A stretch of DNA of 64,000 nt. Source: Pseudomonas sp. GL-B-19. Lineage in GTDB: Bacteria > Pseudomonadota > Gammaproteobacteria > Pseudomonadales > Pseudomonadaceae. Below the pieces are notes generated by a model that worked only from the letters and a program-made list of their open reading frames with translations, was not told the DNA's origin and ran no database searches. Every line of letters begins with the position of its first letter. The first letter of the stretch is position 1. Where the stretch lies: contig NZ_JAHBDK010000020.1 in NCBI RefSeq assembly GCF_019956415.1, positions 62,001-126,000 of the forward strand, in the 5' to 3' direction. A program made the position numbers and the translations under genes. Shown one piece after another: positions 20,504 to 28,377 of the stretch.

Positions 20504-20707
20504 TCAATGGCACGGGAAAGCAGAGCTGTGACGGGTATCGTGCGCGGCGTTGTGCACCGCCTCGATGTGCGAGAAACCGGCGAAATACACAAGGCTAGCA
20601 CCAAGGATCGACGCACACACGGCGGCGGTCAGGCGTTGAGTCAGGGTTGTGGTGGTGCTGGCGGTGCTCTTGTCCGTGTTGCTGCCGGTACTGCTGATAA
20701 TCGACAT
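20504..20707 (-). CDS. cbtB: CbtB-type cobalt transporter small subunit
   Basis: This 67-residue protein has one transmembrane helix (about residues 27-46) and a histidine-rich C-terminus (HIEAVHNAAHDTRHSS), the signature of CbtB, which pairs with CbtA. The ATG at 20707 has a GAGGGA ribosome site. The frame is open much further upstream, into the riboswitch, but that extension is non-coding RNA and is rejected. It is the first gene of the operon. Confidence 0.9.
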   Translation of the reverse strand: MSIISSTGSNTDKSTASTTTTLTQRLTAAVCASILGASLVYFAGFSHIEAVHNAAHDTRHSSAFPCH

Positions 20708-20837
20708 GGCGCATCCCTCTGGTGTGTCAGCGGGTGAAAAGAGCGCATGGAAAACCCCTGCGAGTCGGGCACGCAGACGTTCAAACAGCGCCCGCCCACC
20801 GCGGGTTTGTTGTTCAGTGACCGTAGCGGTCACTTTG

Positions 20838-21045
20838 TGTTGCGGGCCGGTCTCCGGGCTCACGAGGGGCGCAGGCTTTCGCCTTGACCTGCAAGCATCA
20901 CCTTCCCATGCCGAACTGCTGGCACAGTGGATTTGATGCTTCGCTCGCTTACCGTTGCGGGGGCAGCACCGGACTGACATGGCTTTGAGTAAAGCACATG
21001 ATTCACCGGTTTCCCGTTTCACCCTGTGAAGGGCACCCGTAACAA
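20838..21045 (-). promoter_or_regulatory. Cobalamin riboswitch upstream of cbtB
   Basis: On the minus strand the region carries the cobalamin-aptamer landmarks in order: GGGTGCCC, GGGTGAAACGGGAA, the B12 box core GCTGCCCCCGCAACGGTAA, TGGGAAGG, and the closing GAGCCCGGAGACCGGCC. A GTGACCG...CGGTCAC palindrome (20817-20833) and a CCCGC/GCGGG hairpin lie between aptamer and cbtB and are candidates for the expression platform. Adenosylcobalamin binding is expected to repress cbtB-cbtA-cobE-cobM. Confidence 0.92.
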
Positions 21046-21121
21046 AGTGCGTAGGAAAGCATGGGCGGGGGATACGCGTCAATTGGCAAGGGTTCGCAAC
21101 TCGGGATTGTGTCGCCTCAAT

Positions 21122-21173
21122 CGCGGGCAAGCCTTGCTCCTACAAGTGCGCGAAGGAGCAAGGCTTGCCCGCG
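21122..21173. repeat. REP hairpin between the two riboswitches
   Basis: A single long inverted repeat (CGCGGGCAAGCCTTGCTCC against its complement) with a short loop, 60-75 bp from either riboswitch. It separates the two divergent cobalamin operons. Confidence 0.8.
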
Positions 21174-21235
21174 CTGGCGTCCCGATGGCCGCCACAAGAC
21201 ATTGACCCGCCCCAGCGCGATGCGTAGCCTTGCGC

Positions 21236-21422
21236 TTTCGAGGTTCTTCGGCGTTTAGCCGAAGCTAAGAAGGGAACGCGGTCAATGCCGCGGCTGCCCC
21301 CGCAACTGTGAACGGTTCAGTTTCTGCCATGCCACTGCATGCGCCAGCCATGGCGCGAGCGGGAAGGCGCAGCAACCGCCAGTCAAACGACTGGCCAGCC
21401 GTCAGCCAGGAGACCTGCCTCG
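21236..21422 (+). promoter_or_regulatory. Cobalamin riboswitch upstream of cobW
   Basis: The plus strand shows the cobalamin aptamer: a TTCGGCGTTTAGCCGAA-type P-stem, AAGAAGGGAA, the core GGCTGCCCCCGCAACTGTGA, GCCACTGC, GCGGGAAGGCG, and GTCAGCCAGGAGACCTGCC at the end. It lies about 115 bp before the cobW start. B12 binding is expected to repress cobW-cobN-chlD. Confidence 0.92.
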
Positions 21423-21538
21423 ACACAGATTCTCACTTTCAACCGGGCGGGGTGATCCGGTGGCGAACTCTTCAGGCACGTGCATCCGCGTTGCCGGTCG
21501 TCGTCCCGTATGCCCGCCACCTTGCCAAAGGGCATCCG

Positions 21539-22606
21539 ATGAAAACACTGGCCAAACTCCCCGTCACCATCGTTACCGGCTTCCTCGGTTCGGGTAAAAC
21601 CACCTTGCTGCGGCACATGCTCGACAACGCTCAGGGCCGTCGCATTGCGGTGATCGTCAACGAGTTTGGCGAGTTGGGCATCGACGGCGAAATCCTCAAG
21701 CAGTGCTCCATCGGCTGCACCGAAGAAGAAGCCAACGGCCGCGTTTATGAATTGGCCAACGGCTGCCTGTGCTGCACAGTTCAGGAAGAATTCTTCCCGG
21801 TGATGCGCGAACTGGTGGCCCGTCGCGGTGACCTCGACCATATCCTCATCGAAACCTCGGGCCTGGCCCTGCCCAAGCCGCTGGTTCAAGCCTTCCAGTG
21901 GCCGGAAATCCGCAGCGCTTGCACCGTTGATGCGGTGATCACCGTGGTCGACAGCCCGGCCGTCGCCGCCGGCACCTTCGCCGCGTTCCCCGATCAAGTG
22001 GATGCCCAACGCAAACTCGATCCGAACCTGGACCACGAATCGCCGCTGCACGAACTGTTCGCCGACCAGCTGGCTAGCGCCGATCTGGTTATTCTCAACA
22101 AGGCCGACCTGATCAACCCTGTAGACTTGGCCCGCGTGCGCCTCGAAGTCGCCGAAGAACTGCCGCCAGCGGTAAAAATCATCGAGGCCAGCAGCGGCCG
22201 TCTGCCACTGGATGTTTTGATCGGCCTCGGTGCCGGCTCCGAAGAACACATCGACAGCCGTCACAGCCATCACGATCATCACCACGACGGTGATGACCAT
22301 GACGACCACGATCACGATGCTTTCGACTCGATCTCCCTCGAACTGCCGCAAGCCGACGAAAGCCTGCTGCTGGATGCGCTAACCCAACTGGTGGTCCAGC
22401 ACGGCATCCTGCGCGTCAAAGGCTTCGCCGCGATCCCGAACAAGCCGATGCGCTTGCTGATTCAGGGCGTGGGCACGCGTTTCGACAAGCATTTCGACCG
22501 TCAGTGGGGCGCCGATGAAGCGCGCACCACGCGCCTGGTGTTGATCGGCCAGGATCTGGACGCCGCTCAACTCGAAGCGCAATTGCGCGCCGCGCTCAGC
22601 GTTTAA
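21539..22606 (+). CDS. cobW: Cobalt-handling GTPase CobW
   Basis: This 355-residue G3E-family GTPase has the Walker A motif GFLGSGKTTLL near the N-terminus, the metal-binding GCLCC (C-x-C-C) motif, NKAD for guanine recognition, and a histidine/aspartate-rich insertion (about residues 235-260) before the C-terminal CobW domain. It is proposed to deliver cobalt to the CobN chelatase. The frame extends upstream to 21308, but that stretch is riboswitch RNA; the start MKTLAKLPVT at 21539 is chosen. It is followed three bases later by cobN. Confidence 0.95.
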   Translation: MKTLAKLPVTIVTGFLGSGKTTLLRHMLDNAQGRRIAVIVNEFGELGIDGEILKQCSIGCTEEEANGRVYELANGCLCCTVQEEFFPVMRELVARRGDLDHILIETSGLALPKPLVQAFQWPEIRSACTVDAVITVVDSPAVAAGTFAAFPDQVDAQRKLDPNLDHESPLHELFADQLASADLVILNKADLINPVDLARVRLEVAEELPPAVKIIEASSGRLPLDVLIGLGAGSEEHIDSRHSHHDHHHDGDDHDDHDHDAFDSISLELPQADESLLLDALTQLVVQHGILRVKGFAAIPNKPMRLLIQGVGTRFDKHFDRQWGADEARTTRLVLIGQDLDAAQLEAQLRAALSV

Positions 22607-22609
22607 GCC

Positions 22610-25600
22610 ATGCACCTGCTCAGGACCCAGCCCGGCGGTTTCGTGTCGGATGACAACATCGCCGACCTTGGCCAAACCCCCGCCGAGCTGGTGATCCTGT
22701 GCAGCGGTGATTCCAGCCTCGCGCTGCTTGCTGAAGCCGCGCAGCAACTACCCGACGACTACCCCAGCGTGCGCCTGGCCAACCCGATGCAGGTGCAGAA
22801 TCACGCCTCGGTCGATCTGTATGTCGATGAAGTGTTGCGTCACGCCAAGGTGATTCTGATCTCACTGCACGGCGGCATCGCCTATTGGCGGTATGGCGTC
22901 GAGCGGTTGGTGCAATTGTCCGAACGGGGCGTGCAGCTGATTCTGGTGCCGGGCGATGATCGTCCGGACCCGGAACTCAGCGACCTCAGCACCGTGGAGG
23001 CCTGCGACCGTGACCGGCTCTGGCAGTTTTTGCGTCAGGGCGGCATGGGCAATGCCCTGGATTTTTTCCGTTGTCTGGCCACTCGCTGGTTGGGCCGCGA
23101 TTACGCCTGGGCCGAGCCGCAAATTCTGCCACGCACGGCGATTTACCACCCGCACAAAAGCCCCACTGAACTGAAGGATTGGCAAGCCGACTGGCAGGCC
23201 GATCAACCCGTGGCAGCGGTGCTGTTTTACCGCTCGCATTTGCAGGCGGCCAATACCGGTTTTATCGATGTTTTCTGCCAGCGTTTGCAGGCGGCGGGGT
23301 TGAACCCTTTGCCGATTGCCGTGGCCAGTTTGAAAGAGCCCGGCTGCCTGACGGTGGTCGAGGATTGGCTGGATGAAGTCGAGGCGGGGGTGATTTTGAA
23401 CACCACCGGTTTCGCCCAATCCAGCCCAGAAGCACCGCACTTGCGCCCGTTTCGCCGCAACATCCCGGTGATCCAGGCGATCTGCGCCCAGGACAACGAG
23501 CCCGGTTGGCGCGCCAGCGAGCAGGGTCTCGGCCCGCGTGATCTGGCGATGCACATCGCGTTGCCGGAGCTGGACGGGCGCATCATCAGCCGTCCGATCA
23601 GTTTCAAGGACCTGGCGTGGCGCAGCGAGCGCAGTCAGTCCGATGTGGTGTGTTATCGACCTCAGCCGGAACGCATGGATTTTGTCGCCGAACTGGCGCG
23701 GCGCTGGATCGATCTGGCGCGGGTACCGAACAGCGAAAAACGCATCGCCCTGATCCTTGCCAACTACCCGACCCGTGATGGACGCATCGGCAATGGCGTC
23801 GGCCTCGACACGCCGGCTGCCGCATTGAATATCCTGCGTGCGCTGCATAAAGAAGGTTATCCGTTGGCGGCCGAATTGCCGGACAGCGGTACCGCACTAA
23901 TCCAGCAATTGCTCGGCGGTGTCAGCAACGACCTCGACACCTTAGACCAGCGTCCGTGTCATCAAAGCCTCGCGCTGGACGAATACAACCGCATGTTCGA
24001 CGCCTTGCCCGAGGCCAATCGCCAGGCCGTGCTGGAACGTTGGGGCGCGCCCGAAAGCGACCCAATGTACCGTGGCGGGCGCATGATGATCGCTGGCCTG
24101 CGCTTCGGTCTGACCTTCGTCGGCATTCAACCGGCGCGCGGCTATCAGGTGGACCCGAGTGCGGTGTATCACGACCCGGACCTGGTACCGCCTCACGGCT
24201 ATCTGGCGTTTTATTTCTGGCTGCGCAACACCTACGGTGCCCACGGCGTGATTCACGTCGGCAAGCACGGCAACCTCGAATGGCTGCCGGGCAAAGGCGT
24301 CGGGCTGTCGGAAAACTGCTGGCCGGATGTACTGCTCGGGCCGTTGCCGAACATCTATCCGTTTATCGTCAACGATCCGGGCGAGGGCGCACAGGCCAAA
24401 CGCCGCACCCAGGCGGTGATTATCGACCACTTGATGCCGCCGCTGACGCGTGCTGAAACCTATGGGCCACTGCGCAACCTTGAGCTGCTGGCCGATGAAT
24501 ATTACGAAGCGCAACTGCTTGATCCGCGTCGCGCCCGCGAGTTACAGCGCGACATTCTGCAACTGGTGCGCGAAACCCACATTGACCGCGAACTGCAACT
24601 GGACGAAAAACTCGACAGCGATGCCGATGCGGCGATCTGGTTGCCGCGCCTGGACACGTACCTGTGTGATTTGAAGGAATCGCAGATTCGCGATGGCCTG
24701 CACATCTTCGGCGAGTCACCGGCCGGGCGGTTGCGCATCGATACGTTATTGGCGCTGTTGCGGATTCCGCGCGGTGATGGCCGTGGTGCGCAATCCAGTT
24801 TGCTGCGGGCGTTGGCCAAGGCGTTCGGGTTGGGTTTCGATCCGCTGGATTGTGCGCTGGCCGAGCCTTGGACCGGGCTGCGTCCTGCTGAGCTGCAATC
24901 GCTCAGTGATGAGGTCTGGCGTACGGCGGGTGATACGCGTGAACGCCTGGAACTGTTTGCCGCTCAACTCATTTCGCAAACTTTGATGACTGAACCCGGA
25001 CCCTGTAGGAGTGAGCCTGCTCGCGATGCGGTTCATCATTCAACGTTGATGTCGATTGACACACCGCTATCGCGAGCAGGCTCACTCCCACAGGAGGCGG
25101 GTTGGTCGGACGTGCGTGCCATCATCGAAAGCCTGCGTGAAGTCGTCGCGCCACGTCTTGACGCTTGTGGCCCGGCAGAAATGCGCGGTCTGCTCGACGC
25201 CCTGAAGGGTCGTTTCGTCCCGGCCGGCCCCAGCGGCGCACCGAGTCGCGGTCGCCTGGACGTGCTGCCGACCGGGCGCAACTTCTATTCGGTGGACGTG
25301 CGCAACCTGCCAACCACCACCGCATGGCGCATTGGCTTCCAGTCAGCGAACCTGATTCTCGAACGGCATCTGCAAGATCACGGCGATCACCTGCGTCAGC
25401 TCGGCCTGTCGGTCTGGGGCACCGCAACCATGCGCACCGGCGGCGACGACATCGCCCAAGCCATGGCGCTGATGGGCGTGCGTCCGGTCTGGGCCACGGG
25501 CAGTCAGCGGGTCGACGATTTCGAAATTCTGCCGCTGAGCTTACTTGACCGCCCGCGCGTGGACGTCACTCTGCGTGTTTCCGGGTTCTTCCGCGATGCC

Positions 25601-26467
25601 TTTGCCAACCTGATCCGTTTGTTCGACGCAGCCGTGCAAGCGGTTGCAGCTCTGGACGAGCCGGATGACCTCAACCCGCTGGCCGCCAAAGTGCGTGCCG
25701 AGCGTGAAGCGTTGATGCAATCGGGTCTGGATGCAGACGCCGCGAACCGTCAGGCTGGCTGGCGGATTTTCGGTGCCAAACCCGGTGCCTATGGCGCCGG
25801 TGTGCAGGGCGCTATCGACGGTCGTCTGTGGCAAAGCCGTGAAGACCTGGCCGAGGTTTACCTGAACTGGGGCGGCTACGCTTATGGCGGTTCCGACGAA
25901 GGCACCGCTGCCCGCGAACAATTCGCCCAGCGCCTGAGCCAGGTGCAAGCGGTGCTGCAAAACCAGGACAACCGCGAGCACGATTTGCTCGATTCCAACG
26001 ACTATTACCAATTCCAGGGCGGCATGCTCGCCGCTGTGGAAAGCCTCAGCGGTGAAGCCGCGGCCAGTTACCACGGCGATCACAGTCAGCCGGACTTGCC
26101 GAAGATTCGCACTTTGAAAGAAGAGCTGAACCGAGTGATCCGCTCCCGGGCGGCGAATCCGAAGTGGATCGAGGGGGTGAAACGTCACGGCTACAAAGGC
26201 GCGTTTGAACTGGCGGCGACGGTCGATAACCTGTTTGCGTTCGACGCCACCACGCAATTGATTGACGATCACCAGTACGCATTGCTGGCCGACGCCTATT
26301 TGCTCGACCCGGCGACTCGGGATTTTGTTCGTGAGCACAATCCGCACGCCTTGCGAGACATGACCGAACGGATGCTGGAAGCGCAGCAGCGGGGGATGTG
26401 GAAGGAACCGGGCGAGTATCGCGAGGCGCTGGAAAACTTGCTGCTGGATATAGAAGAAGACAGCTAA
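22610..26467 (+). CDS. cobN: Cobaltochelatase large subunit CobN carrying a REP insertion
   Basis: At 1285 residues this is the ATP-dependent cobaltochelatase large subunit, which inserts Co2+ into hydrogenobyrinic acid a,c-diamide. Recognisable blocks include HVGKHGNLEWLPGK, the FIVNDPGEGAQAKRR region, and the C-terminal WGGYAYGG and RSRAANPKW segments of the CobN/BchH family. Residues about 798-828 (CRSEPARDAV...SRAGSLPQ) are the translation of a REP doublet and do not belong to the family, which explains a length about 30 residues above usual. The reading frame survives, so the protein is probably still made. It follows cobW with a three-base gap and precedes the chelatase chlD. Confidence 0.95.
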   Translation: MHLLRTQPGGFVSDDNIADLGQTPAELVILCSGDSSLALLAEAAQQLPDDYPSVRLANPMQVQNHASVDLYVDEVLRHAKVILISLHGGIAYWRYGVERLVQLSERGVQLILVPGDDRPDPELSDLSTVEACDRDRLWQFLRQGGMGNALDFFRCLATRWLGRDYAWAEPQILPRTAIYHPHKSPTELKDWQADWQADQPVAAVLFYRSHLQAANTGFIDVFCQRLQAAGLNPLPIAVASLKEPGCLTVVEDWLDEVEAGVILNTTGFAQSSPEAPHLRPFRRNIPVIQAICAQDNEPGWRASEQGLGPRDLAMHIALPELDGRIISRPISFKDLAWRSERSQSDVVCYRPQPERMDFVAELARRWIDLARVPNSEKRIALILANYPTRDGRIGNGVGLDTPAAALNILRALHKEGYPLAAELPDSGTALIQQLLGGVSNDLDTLDQRPCHQSLALDEYNRMFDALPEANRQAVLERWGAPESDPMYRGGRMMIAGLRFGLTFVGIQPARGYQVDPSAVYHDPDLVPPHGYLAFYFWLRNTYGAHGVIHVGKHGNLEWLPGKGVGLSENCWPDVLLGPLPNIYPFIVNDPGEGAQAKRRTQAVIIDHLMPPLTRAETYGPLRNLELLADEYYEAQLLDPRRARELQRDILQLVRETHIDRELQLDEKLDSDADAAIWLPRLDTYLCDLKESQIRDGLHIFGESPAGRLRIDTLLALLRIPRGDGRGAQSSLLRALAKAFGLGFDPLDCALAEPWTGLRPAELQSLSDEVWRTAGDTRERLELFAAQLISQTLMTEPGPCRSEPARDAVHHSTLMSIDTPLSRAGSLPQEAGWSDVRAIIESLREVVAPRLDACGPAEMRGLLDALKGRFVPAGPSGAPSRGRLDVLPTGRNFYSVDVRNLPTTTAWRIGFQSANLILERHLQDHGDHLRQLGLSVWGTATMRTGGDDIAQAMALMGVRPVWATGSQRVDDFEILPLSLLDRPRVDVTLRVSGFFRDAFANLIRLFDAAVQAVAALDEPDDLNPLAAKVRAEREALMQSGLDADAANRQAGWRIFGAKPGAYGAGVQGAIDGRLWQSREDLAEVYLNWGGYAYGGSDEGTAAREQFAQRLSQVQAVLQNQDNREHDLLDSNDYYQFQGGMLAAVESLSGEAAASYHGDHSQPDLPKIRTLKEELNRVIRSRAANPKWIEGVKRHGYKGAFELAATVDNLFAFDATTQLIDDHQYALLADAYLLDPATRDFVREHNPHALRDMTERMLEAQQRGMWKEPGEYREALENLLLDIEEDS
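25003..25093. repeat. REP doublet inside the cobN coding sequence
   Basis: CTGTAGGAGTGAGCCTGCTC and its inverted partner (GAGCAGGCTCACTCCCACAG) flank a spacer of about 40 bp. The element is almost the same as the intergenic doublet 1.4 kb downstream at 26479-26571. Here it lies within the cobN frame and is translated without a stop codon. Confidence 0.9.
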
Positions 26468-26478
26468 TGCACTTACCC

Positions 26479-26571
26479 CTGTAGGAGTGAGCCTGCTCGC
26501 GATGACATTCTTTCAGCCAACAAAGATGCTGTCTGAAATACCGCTATCGCGAGCAGGCTCACTCCTACAGG
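26479..26571. repeat. REP doublet between cobN and chlD
   Basis: Inverted pair of CTGTAGGAGTGAGCCTGCTC arms separated by about 50 bp, 11 bp after the cobN stop. It is the same subtype as the copy inside cobN. Confidence 0.9.
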
Positions 26572-26612
26572 TTTAAGGTTCACCTGCCACCGACCATGAC
26601 CGAGTATTGAAG

Positions 26613-27611
26613 ATGACCGACACCCCGCATTTCCCGTTATCCGCCGTGGTCGGTGCCGACGACTTGAAACTCGCCCTGTACCTGACCGCCATCGACCCGA
26701 AAATCGGCGGCGTGCTGATCGAAGGTCCGCGCGGCATGGCCAAATCCACTTTGGCCCGGGGTCTCGCGGACCTGTTGGCCAGCGGTCAATTCGTCACCTT
26801 GCCATTGGGCGCCACCGAAGAGCGTCTGGTCGGCACCCTCGACCTCGACGCCGCCCTGAGTGACGGGCGAGCACAATTTTCCCCCGGTGTATTGGCGAAG
26901 GCAGACGGCGGCGTGCTCTACGTCGATGAAGTCAATCTGCTGCCCGATCACCTCGTGGACCTGTTGCTCGACGTCGCCGCCAGCGGCACCAACCTGATTG
27001 AGCGTGACGGCATTTCCCATCGGCATTCGGCGAAGTTTGTGCTGATCGGCACCATGAACCCGGAAGAGGGCGAACTGCGTCCGCAACTGCTCGACCGCTT
27101 TGGCCTGAACGTCGCGCTCAGTGGGCACACCGCACCCACTGAACGCGGCCAGATCATCCGTCGACGACTGGATTTCGACAGCGATCCGCAACGCTTCTGC
27201 GCGCAGTGGGAACACCAGCAGCAGTCGTTGCGCGAACGGTGTGAAAAGGCCCGTAGCGTCCTGGCGAGCATCCCCCTTGACGATGAAGCGCTGGCACTGA
27301 TCACTGAGCGCTGCTTTGCCGCTGGCGTCGATGGCTTGCGCGCTGACCTGGTCTGGTTACGCGCTGCACGCGCCCATGCCGCATGGCGCGGTGCAAACAT
27401 GATCACCGAGGTCGATATCGACGCCGTCGCCGAGTTCGCCTTGCGCCATCGTCGTCGTGAGCAATCACCGCCGGCACCGCAACACCGTCAGCCGCCGTCT
27501 GCACAAAACTCCAACCCGAGCGAAGGCCAGGGCCAATGGGGTGAAATGCCCGCCCAGGCGCTGCCGGTCGGCGCACGCCGCGAAGTGCCGAGCTGGCCAA
27601 AAAAGCCCTAG
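26613..27611 (+). CDS. chlD: Cobalt chelatase AAA+ subunit (ChlI-like; zero-frame product of chlD)
   Basis: This 332-residue AAA+ ATPase is the BchI/ChlI-like motor of the B12 cobaltochelatase. Walker A is EGPRGMAKSTLARG, Walker B is VLYVDEVNLL, sensor 1 is GTMNPEEGELRPQLLDRF, and the lid domain ends with ALRHRRREQSPP. A proline/glutamine-rich linker follows, as found between the AAA+ and integrin-I domains of ChlD. The zero frame stops at TAG (27609-27611), two codons after an A AAA AAG slippery site, so this reading gives the short subunit. The ATG at 26613 is preferred over an in-frame TTG two codons earlier. Confidence 0.9.
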   Translation: MTDTPHFPLSAVVGADDLKLALYLTAIDPKIGGVLIEGPRGMAKSTLARGLADLLASGQFVTLPLGATEERLVGTLDLDAALSDGRAQFSPGVLAKADGGVLYVDEVNLLPDHLVDLLLDVAASGTNLIERDGISHRHSAKFVLIGTMNPEEGELRPQLLDRFGLNVALSGHTAPTERGQIIRRRLDFDSDPQRFCAQWEHQQQSLRERCEKARSVLASIPLDDEALALITERCFAAGVDGLRADLVWLRAARAHAAWRGANMITEVDIDAVAEFALRHRRREQSPPAPQHRQPPSAQNSNPSEGQGQWGEMPAQALPVGARREVPSWPKKP

Positions 27612-27646
27612 GCATTCGCCCTCGATCTGATGCGGGGGCGAATGCC
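27599..27646 (+). promoter_or_regulatory. Programmed -1 ribosomal frameshift signal in chlD
   Basis: The heptamer A AAA AAG (27599-27605) is in the correct phase relative to the zero frame (CCA AAA AAG). After a five-base spacer there is a perfect 11-bp stem GGCATTCGCCC / GGGCGAATGCC (27611-27621 with 27636-27646, 14-base loop). A -1 shift at the heptamer bypasses the TAG and joins the AAA+ frame to the downstream VWA frame. The same slippery heptamer works in E. coli dnaX, and frameshifting in cobalt-chelatase chlD genes is known from the literature. No obvious stimulatory Shine-Dalgarno is seen upstream. Confidence 0.85.
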
Positions 27647-28276
27647 AGACCCCGCGCAGGACGGCTGGACAATGGCAAGCAAGGCAAACGCCACGCCGCG
27701 CGCAGCGGCTCGATCAACTGGCCCGGTACCTTGCTCAACGGCCGGCCACGTCAGCGCAGCGATGTGCTGTTCCACCTGCGCACGCGCTCTGCCCACGAAC
27801 TGTGGCTGGTGATCGTCGATGCGTCCGCCTCGACCCGACGTCACCAGGCGTTGAGCGATGCCAAAGGCTTGCTGGCGCAACTGTTCGACGATGCCTACCG
27901 CCAGCGCGCGCGGTTGGCGTTGTTGACAGCCAGCGGTCTTGCGCCCAAGTGGCAAGTGCAAGGCTTGAAAGCGTCGTCGGGTATGCGCGACTGGCTCGAT
28001 GGTCTGGGGGCGGGCGGCGGTACGCCGTTATTGGCGGCGCTGGGTGAGGCGGGGCGCTGGCTGGCGATGCGGCAAAAGCGTTTTCCGGCGGAACAACAGC
28101 GGGTGTTGCTGGTGACGGACGGGCGGTTGAAAGAGTGGTCGAGTTTGCCGGTGCTGGAGTGTCCGGGGCTGCTGATTGATATCGAACGTGGGCCGATTCG
28201 GTTGGGGCGAGCGAAGCAGATGGCGGTGGAGTTACAAGCGGATTATCGGCACATTGATGAGCTGATTCTGGGCTGA
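27605..28276 (+). CDS. chlD: Chelatase VWA (integrin-I) domain, -1-frame extension of chlD
   Basis: After a -1 shift at 27605 the frame reads ALGIRPRSDAGANARPRAGR..., a basic linker (GKQGKRHAARSGSINW) and then a VWA domain. The VWA part has the MIDAS motif DASAS (VDASASTRRH), GAGGGTPLLAAL and VTDGRLKEW. The full frameshift product would be 554 residues: AAA+, linker and VWA, that is a complete ChlD-type subunit. No ATG or GTG and no ribosome site precede the VWA part in its own frame. The only independent start is a TTG at 27731, inside the conserved linker/VWA sequence, which favours frameshifting over independent initiation. The VWA part links the AAA+ motor to CobN. Confidence 0.85.
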   Translation, partial: ALGIRPRSDAGANARPRAGRLDNGKQGKRHAARSGSINWPGTLLNGRPRQRSDVLFHLRTRSAHELWLVIVDASASTRRHQALSDAKGLLAQLFDDAYRQRARLALLTASGLAPKWQVQGLKASSGMRDWLDGLGAGGGTPLLAALGEAGRWLAMRQKRFPAEQQRVLLVTDGRLKEWSSLPVLECPGLLIDIERGPIRLGRAKQMAVELQADYRHIDELILG

Positions 28277-28301
28277 GATTCTGGTTGGCTGTTCCGGCCC
28301 T

Positions 28302-28356
28302 TTCGCTGGCAAGCCAGCTCCTACATTGGTTCTGTAGGAGCTGGCTTGCCAGCGAA
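28302..28356. repeat. REP hairpin downstream of chlD
   Basis: A 23-bp inverted repeat (TTCGCTGGCAAGCCAGCTCC against its complement) with a loop of a few bases, between the convergent chlD and oxidoreductase genes. Confidence 0.85.
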
Positions 28357-28377
28357 TGGAACCAACTCGGTCTCAGA

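Noticed and set aside
20708..21130. Upstream extension of the cbtB frame
   Set aside because: It covers the minus-strand cobalamin riboswitch and leader; CbtB proteins are about 65 residues.
21308..21538. 77-codon N-terminal extension of cobW
   Set aside because: The stretch overlaps the cobalamin riboswitch aptamer; CobW proteins start a few residues before the GTPase P-loop.
27731..28276. Independent VWA gene starting at the TTG at 27731
   Set aside because: The TTG has no ribosome site and lies inside conserved linker/VWA sequence. The upstream in-frame sequence is chelatase-like, and a frameshift signal precedes it, so the VWA part is better read as a frameshift extension.
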